Below, piece after piece: positions 1 to 9,783 of a DNA stretch of 64,000 nt. This stretch comes from Auanema rhodensis (taxonomy: Eukaryota; Nematoda; Chromadorea; Rhabditida; Rhabditidae): the NCBI GenBank assembly GCA_964057225.1, contig OZ059900.1, positions 2,118,501-2,182,500 on the forward strand, written 5' to 3'. The notes below the pieces were generated by a model, which worked only from the letters and a program-made list of their open reading frames with translations, did not search any database and was not told the origin of the DNA. Position 1 is the first letter of the stretch; the number at the start of each line of letters is the position of its first letter. Made by a program: the position numbers and the translations under genes.

Positions 1-1109
1 AGTCATCAATTAAACGCTAGTGATGTTTAAATACTGATTTTCGCTCAAATAGCATTACTACACTAAGTATGGTCGTTTTTATGCCTTTAACACCATATAC
101 TCACCGATTTTTGGTACAAAATCTGTAATACTCGTAAATTTTGATCATATTCGTTAAGATTTGAAAATCAAACACACAATACACGAAATAAGTTTATTTT
201 TACGAGTTTGCACTGATATTTATTCATTTTGATCAAAAAAGGTCGAAAATAGAAAGAATTTTTGAAATTTCCGAGTTTTGAGTCTAATTTGGCTAAATCG
301 CTCATATACATGATCAGAAGCATAGTTTTATTGTCTATGACAACAAAAGTCATCAATTAAACGCTAGTGATGTTTAAATCACTAAATTTCGCTCAAATAG
401 CATTACTACACTAAGTATGGTCGTTTTTATGCCTTTAACACCATATACTCACCGATTTTTGGTACAAAATCTGTGATACTCGTAAATTTTGATCATATTC
501 GGTGAGATTCGAGAATCAAACACACAATACACGAAATAAGTCTATTTTTATGAGTTTGCACTGATATTTATTCATTTTGATCAAAAAACGTCGAAAATAG
601 AAAGAATTTTTGAATTTTCCGAGTTTTGAGTCCAATTGGGCTAAATCGCTCATATATATGATCAAAAGCATAGTTTTACTGTCTATGATAACAAAAGTCT
701 TCAAATATACACTAATAATGATTTAATCACTGAATTTCACTCAAATAGCAATACTACACTAAGTATGGTCGTTTTTATGCCTTTAACACCATATACTCAC
801 CGATTTTTGGTACAAAATCTGTGATACTCGTAAATTCTGATCATATTCGGTGAGATTCGAGAATCAAACACACAATACACGAAATAAGTTTATTTTTACG
901 AGTTTGCACTGATATTTATTCATTTTGATCAAAAAAGGTCGAAAATAGAAAGAATTTTTGAAATTTCCGAGTTTTGAGTCTAATTTGGCTAAATCGCTCA
1001 TATATATGATCAAAAGCATAGTTTTACTGTCTATGATAACAAAAGTCTTCAAATATACACTAATAATGTGTAAATCACTGAATTTCACTCAAATAGCATT
1101 ACTACACTA

Positions 1110-1145
1110 AGTATGGTCGTTTTTATGCCTTTAACACCATATACT
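1110..1145. repeat. Imperfect inverted repeat in each monomer (AGTATGGT / ACCATATACT)
   Basis: AGTATGGT at 1110-1117 pairs with ACCATATACT at 1136-1145, apart from a two-base bulge, around an 18-base spacer. The same arrangement recurs in nearly every monomer, because this segment is among the most constant parts of the unit. Such a dyad could form a small cruciform or hairpin, or serve as a protein site; neither is shown. A subtype with CTAACTATGG (for example near 5279 and 6669) weakens it. Confidence 0.7.
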
Positions 1146-1202
1146 CACCGATTTTTGGTACAAAATCTGTGATACTCGTAAATTTTGATCATATTCGGTG
1201 AG
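1144..1202. repeat. Perfect 8-bp inverted repeat CTCACCGA / TCGGTGAG, subtype-specific
   Basis: CTCACCGA at 1144-1151 is the exact reverse complement of TCGGTGAG at 1195-1202, with a 43-base spacer. It exists only in monomers whose second arm reads ATTCGGTGAG. In the other large class that arm reads ATTCGTTAAG, which destroys the pairing (for example near 1541-1550). The arm therefore marks two subtypes. Function is unknown. Confidence 0.7.
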
Positions 1203-1251
1203 ATTCGAGAATCAAACACACAATACACGAAATAAGTTTATTTTTACGAGT
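1174..1251. repeat. Perfect 9-bp inverted repeat ACTCGTAAA / TTTACGAGT
   Basis: ACTCGTAAA at 1174-1182 is the exact reverse complement of TTTACGAGT at 1243-1251. Its first arm lies inside the spacer of the CTCACCGA dyad and its second arm lies outside it, so the two stems interleave and cannot both form as simple hairpins. Monomers carrying CTTGTAAA, TTACAAG, TTATGAG or TTGACGAG lose pairing at one or more bases. Confidence 0.65.
1202..1213. repeat. Short near-palindrome GATTCGAGAATC
   Basis: The arms GATTC and GAATC flank a GA centre. Subtypes change the core or arms to GATTTGAGAATC, GATTCGAAAATC or GATTCGAGGATC, so this is one of the more variable points of the monomer. It lies directly after the TCGGTGAG arm. 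Confidence 0.6.
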
Positions 1252-1270
1252 TTGCACTGATATTTATTCA

Positions 1271-1282
1271 TTTTGATCAAAA
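1271..1282. repeat. Perfect 12-bp palindrome TTTTGATCAAAA
   Basis: TTTTGATCAAAA is its own reverse complement and is present in almost every monomer. A CATTTTCATCAAAA subtype that breaks it occurs near 5790, 7180, 24210, 29935, 33925, 36705, 39485, 43995, 52685, 55125 and 57898. Together with TGATCA at 1186-1191 and 1355-1360 it gives three TGATCA hexamers per typical monomer, spaced 88 and 81 bp apart. Confidence 0.8.
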
Positions 1283-2819
1283 AAGGTCGAAAATAGAAAG
1301 AATTTTTGAAATTTCCGAGTTTTGAGTCTAATTTGGCTAAATCGCTCATATATATGATCAAAAGCATAGTTTTATTGTCTATGACAACAAAAGTCATCAA
1401 TTAAACGCTAGTGATGTTTAAATACTGAATTTCGCTCAAATAGCATTACTACACTAAGTATGGTCGTTTTTATGCCTTTAACACCATATACTCACCGATT
1501 TTTGGTACAAAATCTGTAATACTCGTAAATTTTGATCATATTCGTTAAGATTTGAGAATCAAACATACAATACACAAAATCAGTCTATTTTTATGAGCTT
1601 GCACTGATATATATTCATTTTGATCAAAAAAGGTCGAAAATAGAAAGAATTTTTGAAATTTACGAGTTTTGAATCTAATTTGGCTAAATCGCTCATATAT
1701 ATGATCAAAAGCATAGTTTTACTGTCTATGATAACAAAAGTCTTCAAATATACACTAATAATGATTAAATCACTGAATTTCACTCAAATAGCATTACTAC
1801 ACTAAGTATGGTCGTTTTTATGCCTTTAACACCATATACTCACCGATTTTTGGTACAAAATCTGTGATACTCGTAAACTTTGATCATATTCGGTGAGATT
1901 CGAGAATCAAACACACAATACACGAAATAAGTTTATTTTTACGAGTTTGCACTGATATTTATTCATTTTGATCAAAAAAGGTCGAAAATAGAAAGAATTT
2001 TTGAAATTTCCGAGTTTTGAGTCTAATTTGGCTAAATCGCTCATATACATGATCAGAAGCATAGTTTTATTGTCTATGACAACAAAAGTCATCAATTAAA
2101 CGCTAGTGATGTTTAAATACTGATTTTCGCTCAAATAGCATTACTACACTAAGTATGGTCGTTTTTATGCCTTTAACACCATATACTCACCGATTTTTGG
2201 TACAAAATCTGTAATACTCGTAAATTTTGATCATATTCGTTAAGATTTGAAAATCAAACACACAATAAACAAAATCAGTCTATTTTTATGAGTTTGCACT
2301 GATATATATTCATTTTGATCAAAAAAGGTCGAAAATAGAAAGAATTTTCGAATTTTCCGAGTTTTGAGTCTAATTTGGCTAAATCGCTCATATATATGAT
2401 CAGAAGCATAATTTTATTGTATATGACAACAAAAGTCATTAGTTAAACACTAATGATGTTTAAATCACTAAATTTCGCTCAAATAGCATTACTACACTAA
2501 GTATGGTCGTTTTTATGCCTTTAACACCATATACTCACCGATTTTTGGTACAAAATCTGTGATACTCGTAAATTCTGATCATATTTGGTGAGATTCGAGA
2601 ATCAAACACACAATACACGAAATAAGTCTATTTTTATGAGTTTGCACTGATATTTATTCATTTTGATCAAAAAAGGTCGAAAATAGAAAGAATTTTTGAA
2701 TTTTCCGAGTTTTGAGTCCAATTGGGCTAAATCGCTCATATATATGATCAAAAGCATAGTTTTATTGTCTATGACAACAAAAGTCATCAATTAAACGCTA
2801 GTGATGTTTAAATACTGAA

Positions 2820-5800
2820 TTTCGCTCAAATAGCATTACTACACTAAGTATGGTCGTTTTTATGCCTTTAACACCATATACTCACCGATTTTTGGTACAA
2901 AATCTGTGATACTCGTAAATTTTGATCATATTCGGTGAGATTCGAGGATCGAACACACAATACACGAAATAAGTTTATTTTGACGAGTTTGCACTGATAT
3001 TTATTCATTTTGATCAAAAAAGGTCGAAAATAGAAAGAATTTTTGAAATTTCCGAGTTTTGAGTCTAATTTGGCTAAATCGCTCATATATATGATCAAAA
3101 GCATAGTTTTACTGTCTATGATAACAAAAGTCTTCAAATATACACTAATAATGATTTAATCACTGAATTTCACTCAAATAGCATTACTACACTAAGTATG
3201 GTCGTTTTTATGCCTTTAACACCATATACTCACCGATTTTTGGTACAAAATCTGTGATACTCGTAAATTCTGATCATATTTGGTGAGATTCGAGAATCAA
3301 ACACACAATACACGAAATAAGTTTATTTTTACGAGTTTGCACTGATATTTATTCATTTTGATCAAAAAAGGTCGAAAATAGAAAGAATTTTTGAAATTTC
3401 CGAGTTTTGAGTCTAATTTGGCTAAATCGCTCATATATATGATCAAAAGCATAGTTTTACTGTCTATGATAACAAAAGTCTTCAAATATACACTAATAAT
3501 GTGTAAATCACTGAATTTCACTCAAATAGCATTACTACACTAAGTATGGTCGTTTTTATGCCTTTAACACCATATACTCACCGATTTTTGGTACAAAATC
3601 TGTGATACTCGTAAATTTTGATCATATTCGGTGAGATTCGAGAATCAAACACACAATACACGAAATAAGTTTATTTTTACGAGTTTGCACTGATATTTAT
3701 TCATTTTGATCAAAAAAGGTCGAAAATAGAAAGAATTTTTGAAATTTCCGAGTTTTGAGTCTAATTTGGCTAAATCGCTCATATATATGATCAAAAGCAT
3801 AGTTTTATTGTCTATGACAACAAAAGTCATCAATTAAACGCTAGTGATGTTTAAATACTGAATTTCGCTCAAATAGCATTACTACACTAAGTATGGTCGT
3901 TTTTATGCCTTTAACACCATATACTCACCGATTTTTGGTACAAAATCTGTAATACTCGTAAATTTTGATCATATTCGTTAAGATTTGAGAATCAAACATA
4001 CAATACACAAAATCAGTCTATTTTTATGAGCTTGCACTGATATATATTCATTTTGATCAAAAAAGGTCGAAAATAGAAAGAATTTTTGAAATTTACGAGT
4101 TTTGAGTCTAATTTGGCTAAATCGCTCATATATATGATCAGAAGCATAGTTTTATTGTCTATGACAACGAAAGTCATTAATTAAACACTAATGATGTTTA
4201 AATCACTAAATTTCGCTCAAATAGCATTACTACACTAAGTATGGTCGTTTTTATGCCTTTAACACCATATACTCACCGATTTTTGGTACAAAATCTGTGA
4301 TACTCGTAAATTTTGATCATATTCGTTAAGATTCGAAAATCAAACACACAATACACGAAATAAGTTTATTTTTACAAGTTTGCACTGATATTTATTCATT
4401 TTGATCAAAAAAGGTCGAAAATAGAAAGAATTTTTGAAATTTCCGAGTTTTGAGTCTAATTTGGCTAAATCGCTCATATATATGATCAAAAGCATAGTTT
4501 TACTGTCTATGATAACAAAAGTCTTCAAATATACACTAATAATGATTAAATCACTGAATTTCACTCAAATAGCATTACTACACTAAGTATGGTCGTTTTT
4601 ATGCCTTTAACACCATATACTCACCGATTTTTGGTACAAAATCTGAAATACTCGTAAATTTTGATCATATTCTGTGAGATTCGAGAATCAAACACACAAT
4701 ACACGAAATAAGTTTATTTTGACGAGTTTGCACTGATATTTATTCATTTTGATCAAAAAAGGTCGAAAATAGAAAGAATTTTTGAATTTTCCGAGTTTTG
4801 AGTCCAATTGGGCTAAATCGCTCATATATATGATCAAAAGCATAGTTTTACTGTCTATGATAACAAAAGTCTTCAAATATACACTAATGATGTGTAAATC
4901 ACTGAATTTCACTCAAATAGCTTTACTACACTAAGTATGGTCGTTTTTATGCCTTTAACACCATATACTCACCGATTTTTGGTACAAAATCTGTAATACT
5001 CGTAAATTTTGATCATATTCGTTAAGATTTGAGAATCAAACATACAATACACAAAATCAGTCTATTTTTATGAGCTTGCACTGATATATACTCATTTTGA
5101 TCAAAAAAGGTCGAAAATAGAAAGAATTTTTGAAATTTCCGAGTTATGAGTCTAATTTGGCTAAATCTCTCATATATATGATCAAAAGCATAGTTTTACT
5201 GTCTATGATAACAAAAGTCTTCAAATATACACTAATAATGTGTAAATCACTGAATTTCACTCAAATAGCTTTACTACACTAACTATGGTCGTTTTTATGC
5301 CTTTAACACCATATACTCAACGATTTTTGGTACAAAATCTGTAATACTCGTAAATTTTGATCATATTCGTTAAGATTTGAGAATCAAACATACAATACAC
5401 AAAATCAGTCTATTTTTATGAGCTTGCACTGATATATATTCATTTTGATCAAAAAAGGTCGAAAATAGAAAGAATTTTTGAAATTTCCGAGTTTTGAGTC
5501 TAATTTGGCTAAATCGCTCATATATATGATCAGAAGCATAGTTTTATTGTCTATGACAACAAAAATCATCAATTAAACGCTAGTGATGTTTAAATACTGA
5601 TTTTCGCTCAAATAGCATTACTACACTAAGTATGGTCGTTTTTATGCCTTTAACACCATATACTCACCGATTTTTGGTACAAAATCTGTAATACTCGTAA
5701 AATTTGATCATATTTGTTAAGATTTGAGAATCAAACACACAATACACAAAATCAGTCTATTTTTATGAGTTTACACTGATATATATTCATTTTCATCAAA

Positions 5801-8140
5801 AAAGGTCGAAAATAGAAAGAATTTTTGAAATTTCCGAGTTTTGAGTCTAATTTGGCTAAATCGCTCATATACATGATCAGAAGCATAGTTTTATCGTCTA
5901 TGACAACAAAAATCATCAATTAAACGCTAGTGATGTTTAAATATTGATTTTCGCTCAAATAGCATTACTACACTAAGTATGGTCGTTTTTATGCCTTTAA
6001 CACCATATACTCACCGATTTTTGGTACAAAATCTGTAATACTCGTAAATTTTGATCATATTCGTTAAGATTTGAAAATCAAACACACAATAAACAAAATC
6101 AGTCTATTTTTATGAGTTTGCACTGATATATATTCATTTTGATCAAAAAAGGTCGAAAATAGAAAGAATTTTTGAATTTTCCGAGTTTTGAGTCCAATTG
6201 GGCTAAATCGCTCATATATATGATCAAAAGCATAGTTTTACTGTCTATGATAACAAAAGTCTTCAAATATACACTAATAATGATCAAATCACTGAATTTC
6301 ACTCAAATAGCATTACTACACTAAGTATGGTCGTTTTTATGCCTTTAACACCATATACTCACCGATTTTTGGTACAAAATCTGTGATACTCGTAAATTTT
6401 GATCATATTCGTTAAGATTTGAGAATCAAACATACAATACACAAAATCAGTCTATTTTTATGAGCTTGCACTGATATATACTCATTTTGATCAAAAAAGG
6501 TCGAAAATAGAAAGAATTTTTGAAATTTCCGAGTTATGAGTCTAATTTGGCTAAATCTCTCATATATATGATCAAAAGCATAGTTTTACTGTCTATGATA
6601 ACAAAAGTCTTCAAATATACACTAATAATGTGTAAATCACTGAATTTCACTCAAATAGCTTTACTACACTAACTATGGTCGTTTTTATGCCTTTAACACC
6701 ATATACTCAACGATTTTTGGTACAAAATCTGTAATACTCGTAAATTTTGATCATATTCGTTAAGATTTGAGAATCAAACATACAATACACAAAATCAGTC
6801 TATTTTTATGAGCTTGCACTGATATATATTCATTTTGATCAAAAAAGGTCGAAAATAGAAAGAATTTTTGAAATTTCCGAGTTTTGAGTCTAATTTGGCT
6901 AAATCGCTCATATATATGATCAGAAGCATAGTTTTATTGTCTATGACAACAAAAATCATCAATTAAACGCTAGTGATGTTTAAATACTGATTTTCGCTCA
7001 AATAGCATTACTACACTAAGTATGGTCGTTTTTATGCCTTTAACACCATATACTCACCGATTTTTGGTACAAAATCTGTAATACTCGTAAAATTTGATCA
7101 TATTTGTTAAGATTTGAGAATCAAACACACAATACACAAAATCAGTCTATTTTTATGAGTTTACACTGATATATATTCATTTTCATCAAAAAAGGTCGAA
7201 AATAGAAAGAATTTTTGAAATTTCCGAGTTTTGAGTCTAATTTGGCTAAATCGCTCATATACATGATCAGAAGCATAGTTTTATCGTCTATGACAACAAA
7301 AATCATCAATTAAACGCTAGTGATGTTTAAATATTGATTTTCGCTCAAATAGCATTACTACACTAAGTATGGTCGTTTTTATGCCTTTAACACCATATAC
7401 TCACCGATTTTTGGTACAAAATCTGTAATACTCGTAAATTTTGATCATATTCGTTAAGATTTGAAAATCAAACACACAATAAACAAAATCAGTCTATTTT
7501 TATGAGTTTGCACTGATATATATTCATTTTGATCAAAAAAGGTCGAAAATAGAAAGAATTTTTGAATTTTCCGAGTTTTGAGTCCAATTGGGCTAAATCG
7601 CTCATATATATGATCAAAAGCATAGTTTTACTGTCTATGATAACAAAAGTCTTCAAATATACACTAATAATGATCAAATCACTGAATTTCACTCAAATAG
7701 CATTACTACACTAAGTATGGTCGTTTTTATGCCTTTAACACCATATACTCACCGATTTTTGGTACAAAATCTGTGATACTCGTAAATTTTGATCATATTC
7801 GTTAAGATTTGAGAATCAAACATACAATACACAAAATCAGTCTATTTTTATGAGCTTGCACTGATATATATTCATTTTGATCAAAAAAGGTCGAAAATAG
7901 AATGAATTTTTGAAATTTCCGAGTTTTGAGTCTAATTTGGCTAAATCGCTCATATATATGATCAAAAGCATAGTTTTACTGTCTATGATAACAAAAGTCT
8001 TCAAATATACACTAATAATGATTAAATCACTGATTTTCAGTCAAATAGCATTACTACACTAAGTATGGTCGTTTTTATGCCTTTAACACCATATACTCAC
8101 CGATTTTTGGTACAAAATCTGTAATACTTGTAAATTTTGA
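2820..8140 (+). repeat. Long mosaic unit, also at 21239-25171 and partly at 26.96, 32.4 and 50.6 kb
   Basis: Bases 2820-6384 match 21239-24803 at an offset of 18419 bp with few differences, and 7775-8140 continues the match to about 25171 at an offset of 17029 bp. The step of 1390 bp between these offsets is the tandem duplication inside this copy. Private changes here include TCTGAAATAC near 4643, ATTCTGTGAG near 4672, GATATATACTC near 5086 and 6476, and GAGTTATGAG near 5141 and 6531. Parts of the same unit recur from about 26.96 kb and from about 50.6 kb. Confidence 0.75.
4996..7775 (+). repeat. Tandem duplication of a 1390-bp four-monomer unit
   Basis: Bases 4996-6385 and 6386-7775 appear identical by eye, and the match runs on to 7870. 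Both copies carry the same rare markers: GATATATACTC, GAGTTATGAG, CTAACTATGG with CTCAACGATT, CATTTTCATC and TTTTATCGTC. The homologous stretches at 21-25, 27-31 and 32-36 kb have one copy of this unit and lack some of these markers. The duplication is therefore local and recent. Confidence 0.85.
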
Positions 8141-9783
8141 TCATATTCGTTAAGATTTGAGAATCGAACATACAATACACAAAATCAGTCTATTTTTATG
8201 AGCTTGCACTGATATTTATTCATTTTGATCAAAAAAGGTCGAAAATAGAAAGAATTTTTGAAATTTCCGAGTTTTGAGTCTAATTTGGCTAAATCGCTCA
8301 TATACATGATCAGAAGCATAGTTTTATTGTCTATGACAACAAAAGTCATCAATTAAACGCTAGTGATGTTTAAATACTGATTTTCGCTCAAATAGCATTA
8401 CTACACTAAGTATGGTCGTTTTTATGCCTTTAACACCATATACTCACCGATTTTTGGTACACAATCTGTAATACTCGTAAATTTTGATCATATTCGTTAA
8501 AATTTGAAAATCAAACACACAATAAACAAAATCAGTCTATTTTTATGAGCTTGCACTGATATTTATTCATTTTGATCAAAAAAGGTCGAAAATAGAAAGA
8601 ATTTTTGAAATTTCCGAGTTTTGAGTCTAATTTGGCTAAATCGCTCATATATATGATCAAAAGCATAGTTTTACTGTCTATGATAACAAAAGTCTTCAAA
8701 TATACACTAATAATGTGTAAATCACTGAATTTCACTAAAATGCATTACTACACTAAGTATGGTCGTTTTTATGCCTTTAACACCATATACTCACCGATTT
8801 TTGGTACAAAATCTGTGATACTCGTAAATTTTGATCATATTCGTTAAGATTTGAGAATCAAACATACAATACACAAAATCAGTCTATTTTTATGAGCTTG
8901 CACTGATATATATTCATTTTGATCAAAAAAGGTCGAAAATAGAATGAATTTTTGAAATTTCCGAGTTTTGAGTCTAATTTGGCTAAATCGCTCATATATA
9001 TGATCAAAAGCATAGTTTTACTGTCTATGATAACAAAAGTCTTCAAATATACACTAATAATGATTAAATCACTGATTTTCAGTCAAATAGCATTACTACA
9101 CTAAGTATGGTCGTTTTTATGCCTTTAACACCATATACTCACCGATTTTTGGTACAAAATCTGTAATACTTGTAAATTTTGATCATATTCGTTAAGATTT
9201 GAGAATCGAACATACAATACACAAAATCAGTCTATTTTTATGAGCTTGCACTGATATTTATTCATTTTGATCAAAAAAGGTCGAAAATAGAAAGAATTTT
9301 TGAAATTTCCGAGTTTTGAGTCTAATTTGGCTAAATCGCTCATATACATGATCAGAAGCATAGTTTTATTGTCTATGACAACAAAAGTCATCAATTAAAC
9401 GCTAGTGATGTTTAAATACTGATTTTCGCTCAAATAGCATTACTACACTAAGTATGGTCGTTTTTATGCCTTTAACACCATATACCCACCGATTTTTGGT
9501 ACACAATCTGTAATACTCGTAAATTTTGATCATATTCGTTAAAATTTGAAAATCAAACACACAATAAACAAAATCAGTCTATTTTTATGAGCTTGCACTG
9601 ATATTTATTCATTTTGATCAAAAAAGGTCGAAAATAGAAAGAATTTTTGAAATTTCCGAGTTTTGAGTCTAATTTGGCTAAATCGCTCATATATATGATC
9701 AAAAGCATAGTTTTACTGTCTATGATAACAAAAGTCTTCAAATATACACTAATAATGTGTAAATCACTGAATTTCACTAAAAT
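7700..9783 (+). repeat. Tandem duplication of a 1042-bp three-monomer unit
   Basis: Bases from about 7700 repeat 1042 bp later, with the rare markers AGAATGAATT (near 7900 and 8942), CTGATTTTCAGTC, and GGTACACAATC followed by TTAAAATTTGAAAATC. One base differs clearly: CATATACCCACC at 9486 against CATATACTCACC at 8444. The third monomer of each copy ends in ACTAAAATGCATT, a 1-bp shortening of the usual ACTCAAATAGCATT. The repeat breaks at about 9880, where ATTCGGTGAG replaces ATTCGTTAAG. Confidence 0.8.

Larger units (their letters stand above)
1107..1453 (+). repeat. Representative satellite monomer (347-bp form)
   Basis: This unit, counted from one CTAAGTATGG landmark to the next, serves as a reference. 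In order it has a GGTCGTTTTTATGCC segment, a TCACCGATTTTTGG segment, CTCGTAAA, the TTCGGTGAGATTCGAG block, ACACGAAATAAG, TTTACGAGTTTGCAC, a palindromic TTTTGATCAAAA, the GGTCGAAAATAGAAAG block, a pyrimidine/purine stretch with CCGAGTTTTGAG, CGCTCATATATATGATC, and a variable tail. Tails come in two main forms. Form 1 has AATTAAACGCTAGTGATG then AAATACTG and gives 347 bp. Form 2 has TTCAAATATACACTAATAATG then AAATCACTG and gives 348 bp. The tail is the most divergent part between subtypes. CAAAA pentamers occur about four times per monomer. Confidence 0.95.
370..2120 (+). repeat. Five-monomer block duplicated at 48655-50405
   Basis: This stretch aligns without gaps to a second copy 48285 bp downstream. 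Shared diagnostic changes include GCAATACTAC near 749 and 49034. Private changes are AAAAAACGTCG near 587 here, and GAGCATC near 49492 and TTAATTACTG near 49707 in the other copy. The left edge is a hybrid tail at about 361-385: it starts as AACGCTAGTGATG and ends as AAATCACTAAATTT, while the downstream copy has AACACTAATGATG there. This suggests a monomer was lost by exchange between two tails. Confidence 0.75.

Noticed and set aside
1193-1210. CENP-B-box-like site TTCGGTGAGATTCGAG
   Set aside because: The core pattern needs TTCG, four bases, A, two bases, CGGG. Here the spacing is one base too long and the last part is CGAG, so it does not meet the minimal motif, and many monomers have lost the CG as well.
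8605-8847. Plus-strand 80-codon frame, repeated at 9647, 10341, 41601, 42295, 42642, 46117 and 46811
   Set aside because: It exists only in monomers with the 1-bp-shortened ACT(A/C)AAATGCATT tail and overlaps the minus-strand frame; it is a by-product of that indel.
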